Assembly (NCBI GenBank): GCA_963725505.1
Contig: CAVRYN010000002.1
Location: forward strand, 372,001 to 436,000
Direction: 5' to 3'
DNA length: 64,000 bases
Source: Udaeobacter sp963725505
GTDB taxonomy: Bacteria; Verrucomicrobiota; Verrucomicrobiia; Chthoniobacterales; UBA10450
Shown here in pieces: positions 11,152-20,200 of this stretch. The notes under the pieces were generated by a model. The model was not told the DNA's origin and did not search any database. It saw only the letters and a list, made by a program, of their open reading frames with translations. Every line of letters starts with the position of its first letter. Position 1 is the first letter of the stretch. Position numbers and translations under genes: made by a program.

Positions 11152-11179
11152 TTGACAAAGCGGAGATAGCCGCTAAGTT
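11152..11179 (+). promoter_or_regulatory. Probable sigma-70 promoter of rplA-rplJ-rplL
   Basis: TTGACA (11152-11157) is followed after 16 bases by TAAGTT (11174-11179). It lies 85 bases before rplA and directly after the amidohydrolase stop. It gives rplA its own start of transcription, which is needed here because rplA is cut off from rplK. Confidence 0.55.
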
Positions 11180-11263
11180 CCGTGCCCGCTCGCTGGATTT
11201 GAGCGGCACAACTTTTAAGCAGGAGCCTGGTGTACGTGACTGGGCATTTGAACTGCACAGGAA

Positions 11264-11965
11264 ATGCAAAGAAATCGAAGCAAACGTTATCGCGCAGCTG
11301 CTCAGCAGACGGACCGGAGCAAGAGTTACAATCTTGCCGACGCTGTCTCAACGCTGAAGAAGTTTCCGCCGACGAAGTTTGATCAGACCGTAACAGTTTC
11401 GTTCCGGCTCGGAGTTGACCCGAAGCAATCCGATCAAATGGTGCGCGGGACGTGCCCGCTTCCGCATGGCAGCGGCAAACAGGTGCGGGTGCTTGTCTTC
11501 GCGGAGGGTGAGGCGGCGAAGGCTGCCACGGAAGCTGGCGCGGAATTTGTTGGCATGAAAGATCTGATTCAGAAGTGCCAGGAAGGTTTTCAAGATTTTG
11601 ATGTTGCGGTTGCTACGCCTGCGGCAATGGCGGAGGTTCGCAAGCTAGGAAAGGTGCTCGGACCGCGCGGATTAATGCCGAATCCGAGAACTGGAACGGT
11701 GACCGACGACACCGCGAAAGCAGTGCAGGAGGTGAAGGCCGGCCGGGTCGAATTCAAGCTGGACAAGAACGGCAACGTGGCGGTGCCGGTTGGAAAATTT
11801 TCGTTCGAGGAAAAAGCCTTGGTGGAAAATGGGAATGCAGTGATCGAAGCCGTTGTGCGGGCTCGTCCGGCGACAGCCAAAGGCCGCTACCTTGAAGGCA
11901 TGACAATCAGTGCGACGATGTCCCCGGGAGTCCGCATTGATCCAGGGCCGTATTTGAATGTCTAA
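11264..11965 (+). CDS. rplA: 50S ribosomal protein L1
   Basis: This 233-residue protein has the L1 signature text (RSKRYRAAAQQTDRSKSYNLADAV; KVLGPRGLMPNPRTGTVT; GRVEFKLDKNGNV). L1 binds 23S rRNA at the mobile stalk and in many bacteria also represses its own operon mRNA. The ATG at 11264 is the only possible start, since an in-frame stop lies at 11249-11251. The ribosome-binding site is weak (AGGA very close to ATG). The rplK partner is 6.8 kb upstream, so any L1 feedback on L11 would have to act on a separate transcript. Confidence 0.96.
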   Translation: MQRNRSKRYRAAAQQTDRSKSYNLADAVSTLKKFPPTKFDQTVTVSFRLGVDPKQSDQMVRGTCPLPHGSGKQVRVLVFAEGEAAKAATEAGAEFVGMKDLIQKCQEGFQDFDVAVATPAAMAEVRKLGKVLGPRGLMPNPRTGTVTDDTAKAVQEVKAGRVEFKLDKNGNVAVPVGKFSFEEKALVENGNAVIEAVVRARPATAKGRYLEGMTISATMSPGVRIDPGPYLNV

Positions 11966-11980
11966 AGAATGACGAGGTAA

Positions 11981-11998
11981 ACGCTCAACGCCCAATTT
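11981..11998. repeat. Short heptad leader tract before rplJ
   Basis: ACGCTCAACGCCCAATTT is the reverse-orientation form of the GTTGGGC/GTTGAGC heptad tract. It ends 8 bases before the rplJ ATG. Confidence 0.4.
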
Positions 11999-12006
11999 AA
12001 AAACAA

Positions 12007-12540
12007 ATGAGACCGGAAAAAGCCAGCATCGTTTCAGATTTGGCCGAGAAATTGAAACAGTCGCCTTTTGTGCTGGTGACCGACTATCAGCACATGAAGG
12101 TAGCTGATTTCACCGAATTGCGGAACCGGCTGGAACCGGCAGGCGCGGAAATGCACGTGGTGAAAAATAATTTTCTTAAGCGTGCCATGGCGGATTCCGG
12201 TTTCCCGGACGTCGGTGACCAGTTGGTGGGCCAAACCGCGGTTGTCACAGGCGAGAGAGATGTGGCGCCAGTTGCCAAGATTTTTAAGACGTTCGCGACC
12301 GAATTTAAAATCGCGGCCCTCAAGCTTGGTTTTGTCGATCGCGCTGTTCTTTCCACTGCGGATTTGGAAACGTTGGCGGACTTGCCGCCGCGCGAAATTT
12401 TGCAGGCGCAATTCCTGGGACTGCTTCTGTCGCCTGCCACAAAACTGGTGCGTTTATTGAATGAACCAGCCTCGGCGTTGGCGCGGTTGCTCAATGCAAA
12501 GGCTCAAAAGGAAGGAAAACCAGCGGAGGCGAGCGCATAA
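12007..12540 (+). CDS. rplJ: 50S ribosomal protein L10
   Basis: This 177-residue protein anchors the L7/L12 dimers at the stalk base. The N-terminal rRNA-binding domain (KASIVSDLAEKLKQSPFVLVTDYQHMKVADFTELR, then VVKNNFLKRAM) is typical. The C-terminal helix that carries L12 dimers (KLVRLLNEPASALARLLNAKAQ) is present. It sits between rplA and rplL, the canonical order. Confidence 0.96.
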   Translation: MRPEKASIVSDLAEKLKQSPFVLVTDYQHMKVADFTELRNRLEPAGAEMHVVKNNFLKRAMADSGFPDVGDQLVGQTAVVTGERDVAPVAKIFKTFATEFKIAALKLGFVDRAVLSTADLETLADLPPREILQAQFLGLLLSPATKLVRLLNEPASALARLLNAKAQKEGKPAEASA

Positions 12541-12616
12541 GAAATTTCGCCCCGTCTTTTGGCGGGTCGAGGAACTAAACGGAAACTGTCCGAGCCGATG
12601 GCTATTGGCTTTAATT

Positions 12617-12634
12617 CTCCGAAGGCTTTCGGAG
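12617..12634. repeat. CTCCGAA-GGCT-TTCGGAG hairpin before rplL
   Basis: A near-perfect 18-base palindrome lies 24 bases before the rplL ATG. Its core (CCGAARGCTTTCGG, followed by GGCGG) recurs at 33655-33672 and, in weaker form, at 21366-21380. It could influence rplL translation, which must exceed that of rplJ; that role is speculation. Confidence 0.45.
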
Positions 12635-12658
12635 GCGGCAATTGGAGGAAAAAATAAA

Positions 12659-13054
12659 ATGGCAGACACAGAAAAATTGGTGGAGCAACTCAGCAACTTG
12701 TCGGTGCTGGAGATTGCTGGATTGGTTAAGCAGCTTGAGGAAAAATGGGGAGTGAGCGCCGCTGCGCCGGTCGCAGTTGCGGCTGGCCCCGCTGCAGCGG
12801 GCGCACCTGGCGGAACCGCAGCTCCGGCGGCTGAGGAAAAAACTACGTTTGACGTGATCCTGAAGGAAATGGGTGCGAACAAGATCGCTGTGATCAAGGA
12901 GGTTCGCGGCGCAGTTCCCGGACTTGGCCTTGCGGAAGCGAAGGCGCTGGTCGAAGGAGCGCCCAAAACAATCAAGGAAGGCGTGACAAAGCAGGAGGCG
13001 GACGAGATGAAGAAAAAGATCGAGGCCGCCGGTGCAAAAGTCGAAATTAAGTAA
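12659..13054 (+). CDS. rplL: 50S ribosomal protein L7/L12
   Basis: The 131 residues contain the N-terminal dimerisation helix region (LVEQLSNLSVLEIAGLVKQLEEKWGV), an Ala/Gly/Pro-rich hinge at about 40-62, and the C-terminal factor-binding domain (FDVILKEMGANKIAVIKEVR...GLGLAEAKALVEGAP). The ATG at 12659 was chosen for its strong Shine-Dalgarno GGAGG 10 bases upstream and its match to the family start (MADTEKLVEQL). Codons upstream in the same frame belong to the rplJ-rplL spacer. Confidence 0.97.
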   Translation: MADTEKLVEQLSNLSVLEIAGLVKQLEEKWGVSAAAPVAVAAGPAAAGAPGGTAAPAAEEKTTFDVILKEMGANKIAVIKEVRGAVPGLGLAEAKALVEGAPKTIKEGVTKQEADEMKKKIEAAGAKVEIK

Positions 13055-13211
13055 AGTAGATCCGATTTTGAGCGGCCGCCGCGGCATGAAGTGCTTGCGC
13101 GCCGGCCGATTCTGAGTATCGTGACATTTGGTTAAGCCCAGGCAGACGTATTTTTAACCCGGCGCTAGAAGGCAAAAACACAGTACTGGCAACGAGATGG
13201 GGGTCGTCAAT

Positions 13212-13240
13212 TTGACAGACCGCTATTTTGTTGGTAGTAT
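13212..13240 (+). promoter_or_regulatory. Strong sigma-70-like promoter before rpoB
   Basis: TTGACA (13212-13217), a 17-base spacer, then TAGTAT (13235-13240). It lies in the 282-base gap between rplL and rpoB, about 97 bases before the rpoB ATG. The rest of the gap shows no open frame and no clear attenuator hairpin with a T-run. rpoB-rpoC therefore probably has its own promoter in addition to read-through from rplL. Confidence 0.6.
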
Positions 13241-13336
13241 TGTGCCTTCGCTCGTCGCTGAACCGGTAAAATCTTGCCCGCGCCGGCCCTCATTTGTGTG
13301 GTCGCCGCGAGCTCTTAGCTCTTGATCTTAGTGAAT

Positions 13337-16300
13337 ATGTCCGAACGCATCTACTTTGGAAGCATTAAGGAAGGCATTGAACCGCCAAATCTGATTGAGG
13401 TTCAGGCCAACTCATACCTCGATTTCCTCCAGAAGGACGTCCCTTATTCCAAGCGAAAAAATCAGGGACTCCAGGCTGTTTTTAAGGAGGTTTTCCCGAT
13501 CGAAAGCTACGACGAGAAAGCGGTGCTCGATTTCAGCCATTATGACATCGGCGATCCGAAACTGACGGCTCTCGAAGCCCAGCGCGAGGGACAGACGTAC
13601 AGCGCGCCGTTGCACGTCACATTCCAGTTGCGAGAAGAGAAAGGCACCAAGGAAGAGAAAGTGTACATGGGCGAGATCCCTCTGATGACGCCGCAGGGTA
13701 CCTTCGTCATTAATGGCGCGGAGCGCGTAGTAGTGAGCCAGTTGCATCGCTCTCCGGGGATTGCCTTCGAATCAACCGTCCACGTCAACGGCAAAGTGCT
13801 CTACAGCTTTCGGATCATTCCAGACCGCGGTTCATGGATTGAAGTGCAATTTGATACCGCTGATCTTCTTTACATTTATCTCGATCGACGTAAGCGGCGT
13901 CGAAAGTTTCTCGCCACTACGTTCCTGCGTGCGCTGGGTTACGGGTCCGACGAAGAGGTCATTAAGCTTTTCTACACCATCGAGAACCTGAAGTTGAGCG
14001 AGAAACTCGACGAAGAGAAGTTGGCGACCAAGGTGCTTACCGCGGATGTCCGGGATGGTGAAGTGACGGTGGCGCGCGCGTTCGAACCGCTCACTCTGGC
14101 GACTGTTCGCCAAATCATGGCACTCAAGATTCACGAGGTGAAAGTAATCGACATCTCGAACGATGACACAATCGTGAAGGCGCTTAGAAAAGATCCGGCA
14201 CACGACCAGGAAGAGGCGCTTAAAGATATTTACCGGCGCCTTCGCCCCGGCGATCCTCCGACGGTAGCCAACGCCCGGGCTTTGCTCAAAAGACTCTTTT
14301 TCGATCCCAAAAAATATGATCTCGGACGCGTCGGCCGTTACAAAATTAATCAAAAACTCGGAATCAACGTCGATTCGACCGAGCGGATCTTGACTGACAA
14401 AGATTTTATCGCTGCAATCAAGTATTTGATCAATTTGCGCCGAGGCGAAGGCACGCTCGATGATATTGATCATTTGGGTAGCCGGCGGGTGCGCACGGTA
14501 GGCGAATTATTGGCGAACCAATGCCGTGTGGGTCTTGCCCGCACCGAGCGCTTGGTCAAAGAGCGCATGACGTTGTTCGACATCAATGTCGATGGGATGA
14601 CACCGCAGAAGCTGATCAATCCAAAAGCGCTCAGTGCGGTCATCCGAGATTTCTTTGGCCGGTCGCAGCTTTCGCAGTTCATGGATCAAACGAATCCGCT
14701 CGCGGAATTAACGCACAAGCGGCGTTTGTCGGCTCTCGGTCCTGGAGGCCTTAGTCGCGAGCGTGCTGGATTTGAAGTGCGCGACGTTCATCCTTCCCAT
14801 TATGGCCGCATTTGTCCGATCGAGACGCCGGAAGGCCCAAACATCGGATTGATTAGCTCAATGAGCACTTTCGCGCGCATCAATGAGTTTGGTTTTATCG
14901 AGACGCCCTATCGGAAGGTCGAAAAGGGCCGCGTAACCGACGAGATCGAATATCTTACCGCAGATCGCGAAGAGAATTTTCTCGTGGCGCAAGCCAATGC
15001 GCCCGTGGACGGACGCGGACATTTCACCGGGGAAAAAGTTTCTGTGCGCTACCGTGGCGACTTTCTTGAAGTAGATCCCGCCAAGGTGAATTACATGGAT
15101 GTATCGCCGAAACAGCTCGTGTCGGTGGCGGCAGGCCTCATTCCATTCCTTGAACACGACGACGCGAACCGGGCGCTGATGGGTTCCAACATGCAGCGCC
15201 AAGGCGTTCCACTGATCGTGTCCGAGGCGCCGCTCGTAGGCACTGGGCTGGAGCAAAAAGTGGCGCGAGATTCTCACGCCGTTGTTTTGGCCGCTGATAG
15301 CGGCAAGGTCGCTTCGGTTACAGCGGACCAAATCGTTGTCACCAAAGACGGCCATCTGCCGGAAAGTAAAAAGAAGCTTAAGACGGATCCCGAGGCAGGG
15401 ACTCACGTTTATGAACTCCGCAAGTTCATGCGCTCAAACGCAGGCACGTGCGTGAACCAGAAGCCGATTGTGCGTAAAGGCCAGCATGTAAAACGCGGTC
15501 AAGTCATCGCAGATGGTCCGAACACTGATCACGGCGAGCTCGCGCTGGGACGCAATGTGCTCGTCGCGTTCATGCCCTGGAACGGATACAACTTTGAAGA
15601 TGCCATCATGATCTCCGAAAAGGTTGTGAAGGAAGACATCTACACGTCCATCCACATCGATGAATTCGAGATCGGCGCGCGCGATACCAAGCTCGGACCG
15701 GAGGAAATTACGCGGGACATTCCCAACGTCAGCGAAGAAGCTTTGCGCAACCTCGGCCCGGATGGCGTAGTGCGGGTCGGAGCGGAAGTGAAGCCCGGCG
15801 ATATTTTGGTTGGAAAAATTACGCCCAAGAGCGAGACCGAATTGGCCCCGGAAGAGCGCCTCCTTCGGGCGATCTTTGGCGAGAAAGCAGCGGACGTTAA
15901 GGATACCTCGCTTACCGTTCCCTCAGGGACGTACGGAATCGTGATGGATGTGAAGGTCTCGTCTCGTCGCGAGGTTTCGCGCGAAAAACTTACTCCAGCG
16001 GAAACCAGACGGCAGCTCAAGACAATCAGCGAAGAACATAAGCGCAAGAAAGAGGCGCTGATTGAACAATTGACCGATTCCCTTTCGAACGTCCTGCTCG
16101 GTGAAAAAGTCCCTCTCGACGTCGTTAATGCCAAGAATGGTGAAATCATCATTCCAGCTAATCGCAAAATCACAAAAACGCTGTTGCGAAAACTGGCGAC
16201 GGCGCATGATCACGTCGAGATCGATCCGAGTCCGATCCGGAACAGGATCCGCGAAATCATTGGCGCGTACGAGCACAAGTTCGCGGAGCTGGAGCTTGAA

Positions 16301-17131
16301 CGCGATCGCGCGATGGACCGGGTCGAGAGCGGAGACGATATCGATCCGGGAATCATCAAGCAGGTCAAGGTTTATATCGCGAGCAAACGCAAGTTGAGTG
16401 TCGGTGACAAGATGGCTGGGCGCCATGGCAACAAGGGGGTCGTCGCCCGGATCGTGCCAGAAGAAGACATGCCTTTCCTGGCGGACGGAACACCGGTTGA
16501 AATCGTACTTAATCCGCTAGGTGTCCCGAGCCGCATGAATGTGGGGCAGGTTCTGGAAACACACCTGGGCGTTGCTGCGAAAGCGCTCGGATTCAAAGTA
16601 GCGACTCCCGTGTTCGACGGAATCAAGGAGAAGCAGATTCGCGAATACTTGCAGGATGCCAAAAAGAAGGACGGCTTCACCTGGATGCAGGAAAGCGGTA
16701 AAGCGCAACTTTCCGACGGACGCACTGGCGATCCATTCGATCAGGAAGTGGTGGTTGGCTACATCTATATGATGAAACTCGGCCACTTGGTGGCGGACAA
16801 GATTCACGCACGCGCCGTGGGACCGTACTCGCTTGTTACTCAGCAACCGCTTGGCGGCAAAGCGCAATACGGTGGCCAACGCTTTGGTGAAATGGAAGTC
16901 TGGGCTCTCGAGGCCTATGGCGCCGCCTATACTTTACAGGAATTGCTGACCGTCAAATCTGACGACGTTCAAGGCCGAACCCGCATCTACGAGTCGATCG
17001 TCAAAGGCGACAACTCACTCGAAGCTGGGACGCCCGAGTCTTTCAATGTTCTCATCAAAGAAATGCAGAGCCTCGGTCTCGACGTAAAGGTCGGCGGCCA
17101 GGCACCCACCTTCATGGAGAGCGTCGCATAA
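13337..17131 (+). CDS. rpoB: DNA-directed RNA polymerase subunit beta
   Basis: This 1264-residue subunit forms one half of the RNA polymerase active-site cleft. The rifampicin pocket (SQLSQFMDQTNPLAELTHKRRLSALGPGG, near residues 440-470) has the susceptible-type residues D, H and S at the usual positions. GERVVVSQLHRSPG, RVGLARTERLVKERM and the C-terminal KMKLGHLVADKIHARAVGPYSLVTQQPLGGKAQ-type region are present. ATG 13337 was chosen over an upstream TTG at 13322 because MSERIYFGS matches family starts. The gene is uninterrupted over 3.8 kb. Confidence 0.97.
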   Translation: MSERIYFGSIKEGIEPPNLIEVQANSYLDFLQKDVPYSKRKNQGLQAVFKEVFPIESYDEKAVLDFSHYDIGDPKLTALEAQREGQTYSAPLHVTFQLREEKGTKEEKVYMGEIPLMTPQGTFVINGAERVVVSQLHRSPGIAFESTVHVNGKVLYSFRIIPDRGSWIEVQFDTADLLYIYLDRRKRRRKFLATTFLRALGYGSDEEVIKLFYTIENLKLSEKLDEEKLATKVLTADVRDGEVTVARAFEPLTLATVRQIMALKIHEVKVIDISNDDTIVKALRKDPAHDQEEALKDIYRRLRPGDPPTVANARALLKRLFFDPKKYDLGRVGRYKINQKLGINVDSTERILTDKDFIAAIKYLINLRRGEGTLDDIDHLGSRRVRTVGELLANQCRVGLARTERLVKERMTLFDINVDGMTPQKLINPKALSAVIRDFFGRSQLSQFMDQTNPLAELTHKRRLSALGPGGLSRERAGFEVRDVHPSHYGRICPIETPEGPNIGLISSMSTFARINEFGFIETPYRKVEKGRVTDEIEYLTADREENFLVAQANAPVDGRGHFTGEKVSVRYRGDFLEVDPAKVNYMDVSPKQLVSVAAGLIPFLEHDDANRALMGSNMQRQGVPLIVSEAPLVGTGLEQKVARDSHAVVLAADSGKVASVTADQIVVTKDGHLPESKKKLKTDPEAGTHVYELRKFMRSNAGTCVNQKPIVRKGQHVKRGQVIADGPNTDHGELALGRNVLVAFMPWNGYNFEDAIMISEKVVKEDIYTSIHIDEFEIGARDTKLGPEEITRDIPNVSEEALRNLGPDGVVRVGAEVKPGDILVGKITPKSETELAPEERLLRAIFGEKAADVKDTSLTVPSGTYGIVMDVKVSSRREVSREKLTPAETRRQLKTISEEHKRKKEALIEQLTDSLSNVLLGEKVPLDVVNAKNGEIIIPANRKITKTLLRKLATAHDHVEIDPSPIRNRIREIIGAYEHKFAELELERDRAMDRVESGDDIDPGIIKQVKVYIASKRKLSVGDKMAGRHGNKGVVARIVPEEDMPFLADGTPVEIVLNPLGVPSRMNVGQVLETHLGVAAKALGFKVATPVFDGIKEKQIREYLQDAKKKDGFTWMQESGKAQLSDGRTGDPFDQEVVVGYIYMMKLGHLVADKIHARAVGPYSLVTQQPLGGKAQYGGQRFGEMEVWALEAYGAAYTLQELLTVKSDDVQGRTRIYESIVKGDNSLEAGTPESFNVLIKEMQSLGLDVKVGGQAPTFMESVA

Positions 17132-17143
17132 TTTTTGGATTCA

Positions 17144-17177
17144 CCCGCCTTCGGTCGCCGCGGCGACCTACGGCGGG
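17144..17177. repeat. Strong GC hairpin between rpoB and rpoC
   Basis: CCCGCC-TTC-GGTCGCC-GC-GGCGACC-TAC-GGCGGG is an almost perfect 34-base palindrome. It fills half of the 77-base rpoB-rpoC spacer and has no following T-run. It may be an RNA-processing or stabilising structure, or a small mobile palindrome. Confidence 0.6.
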
Positions 17178-17208
17178 CAAGCAATCACAACACTGAGTTA
17201 AAGAATAA

Positions 17209-20200
17209 ATGAACGAACATTCCTGGCGTGAGTTAGTGGGCGAAGAGCGCCCCGTGGGTTTTGATCAAGTCGCCATCGGCGTTGCCTCGAGCGATACCAT
17301 GCGTTCGTGGAGCAAAGGCGAAGTCAAAAATCCCGAGACAATCAATTATCGCACGTTTAAACCGGAAAAGGGCGGGCTTTTCTGCGAACGCATTTTTGGT
17401 CCGACCCGGGACTGGGAATGTTCGTGCGGAAAATACAAGCGCATCAAGCATAAGGGAGTCATCTGCGACCGGTGCGGTGTGGAAGTCACCCTGGCGCGCG
17501 TTCGCCGCGAACGCATGGGTCACATCGAATTGGCCGTGCCCGTTTCGCACATCTGGTTTTACAAATGTATGCCCTCGCGCATCGGGCTTATGCTCGATAT
17601 GAGCGCGCGCCAGCTCGAGCGCGTTATCTATTACGAGGACTACATCGTCATTGATCCAGGCAAGACGCCGTTGCAGAAAGCACAACTACTTAACGAAGTC
17701 GAATACCGTGAGGCGCAGGAGCAGTACGGCGAAGATTTCGTCGCCGGCATGGGCGCGGAAGCAATCAAGAAGCTTCTCGCCGAGATCGACCTTAACAAGC
17801 TCAACAAAGAGCTGGAGAAGGCGATGGCTACCACCAAGAGCAAGCAAATCCGCAAGAAACTCGCCAAGCGTCTCAAGCTTGTCCAAGGATTCCAGAATTC
17901 ACATGCACGTCCTGAATGGATGATTCTCGATGTGTTGCCGGTAATTCCGCCGGATTTGCGCCCTTTGGTTCCGCTGGAAGGCGGGCGTTTTGCGACCTCG
18001 GACCTGAACGATCTCTATCGGCGGGTGATCAACCGCAACAACCGGCTCAAGAACCTGCTTCTGCTTAAGACGCCCGACGTGATCATTCGCAACGAAAAAC
18101 GAATGCTCCAGGAAGCGGTGGACGCTTTGTTCGATAACGGCAGACATGGCCGCGCCGTGACGGGCGCGGGCAATCGGCCTCTCAAATCGCTCAGTGACAT
18201 GCTCAAGGGCAAGGGCGGCCGTTTTCGCCAAAACCTGCTCGGCAAACGCGTCGATTATTCGGGCCGCTCGGTTATCGTCATCGGCCCGGAGTTGAAACTG
18301 TATCAGTGCGGTTTGCCAAAGAAGATGGCGCTCGTGCTCTTCGAGCCGTTCATTATCCGGCGGCTGAAAGACCTCGGGTACGTGCACACGGTGCGCAGCG
18401 CGAAAAAGATGATCGAGCGCCAGACGCCTGAGGTCTGGGACATTCTTGACGAAGTAACCAAGGGTCATCCGGTGTTGCTTAATCGCGCGCCCACTTTGCA
18501 TCGATTATCAATTCAAGCTTTCGAACCGCAATTGATCGAGGGCGAAGCCATTCGCATTCATCCGCTGGTTTGCACCGCGTACAATGCGGACTTCGATGGC
18601 GACCAGATGGCGGTGCACGTACCGCTCTCGGTGGAGGCCCAAATGGAAGCGCGCATGCTTATGCTCGCTCCGAATAACATTTTCTCTCCCTCCAGCGGCA
18701 AGCCCATTACCACGCCTTCCCAGGACATCACGCTGGGTTGTTATTATCTTACCCAAAATCCGCGCGGTCAAAGTAAAGACGGCCAGCGGCTCCCGCTCTT
18801 TGCCGATGCAGCCGAAGTAGAATTTGCCATGACGGATGGCAGCATTCGCACGCACGACCGCATCCGGATTAAAAACCCCGATTTTGGACGGAAAACCATC
18901 TACGGGAATGCTGAAGCCAAAACTATCGAGACCACGCCCGGGCGCGTCATTTTCAATGAGATCTGGCCCAGCCAGCTTGGATTTTTCAATAAACCAGCCG
19001 GCAAAAAGCAGCTCAGCGATATTATCTGGCGCTGTTACCAAATCGCTGGCCCGGCGGAAACCGTCACGACGCTGGACAAATTAAAGGAGCTCGGTTTCGC
19101 CGAAGCAACCAAAGCCGGCATCTCGATTGGAATTTCGGACATGATCATTCCGAAAGAGAAACAGACGGAGCTGGAAAATGCATACAAGCAAATCCGCCAG
19201 GTTGAACAGCAATATCGCAAAGGCATCATCACCGACGGGGAGCGTTACAACAAGATCATCGACATCTGGACGCACGCCGGAGACGAGATCTCCAACATCA
19301 TGTTCCGTACCCTGGAGCACAACGAGGGTCGCAAGGAATTGAATCCGGTTTATTTGATGGTCGATTCCGGTGCGCGCGGCAACCGGCAACAGGTCCGTCA
19401 GCTCGCTGGCATGCGCGGTTTGATGGCCAAGCCGAGCGGCGAGATTCTCGAGCATCCGATCACCTCCAACTTCCGTGAAGGTCTTAGCGTGCTTGAGTAC
19501 TTTATCTCCACTCACGGCGCTCGCAAAGGTCTTGCTGACACCGCGCTCAAGACCGCGGACTCCGGTTATCTCACCCGCAAATTGGTGGACGCGGCGCAGG
19601 ACGTGATCATCAATGTGGAAGACTGCGGAACAGTAAATGGAATCGTGGTGCGCTCCATTTATGAGGGCGATGAAGAAGTGGTTGATCTTGGGCAGCGCAT
19701 CATCGGCCGGGTCAGTTGCGAAACCATCCCCGACCCGGTGGACAAGAAGAAAAAGATCGTAAAGGTGAATCAGTACATCGACGAGAAGATCGCCGCGGAG
19801 TTACAGCGCATTGGCGTTGAGAGCTTGAAGATTCGTTCGGTGCTTACCTGCGAGTGTGGCCGCGGCGTTTGCGCGATGTGCTACGGACGCAACCTCGCGA
19901 CTGGCCAGTTCGTGAAAATGGGCGAAGCAGTTGGCATTATCGCCGCGCAATCCATCGGCGAGCCGGGAACGCAGTTGACCATGCGAACCTTCCACATCGG
20001 CGGCACGGCCAGCCAGACCTTCAAGCAGCCGATCATCAAAGCGAAAAACGATGGCACAGTTCGGTTCAATGACCTGCGAACAGTCCAGGCGCTCGATGGC
20101 AGTTGGATTGTTTTGAACAAGAACGGTTCGATCAGCGTGCACAATGCGGAGGGGCGCGAACTCGAGCGCTACAACGTGGTCATCGGCTCCATGATTTCCA

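Noticed and set aside
13322..13336. Longer rpoB start at a TTG
   Set aside because: The added residues (ILVN) are not conserved in RpoB; the ATG at 13337 gives the family start MSERIYFGS.
13832..14473. Long reverse-strand open frame (213 codons) inside rpoB
   Set aside because: It mirrors the codon structure of the forward gene, has no recognisable domain and no ribosome site. Similar reverse frames occur in rpoC (for example 19801-20484) and tuf.
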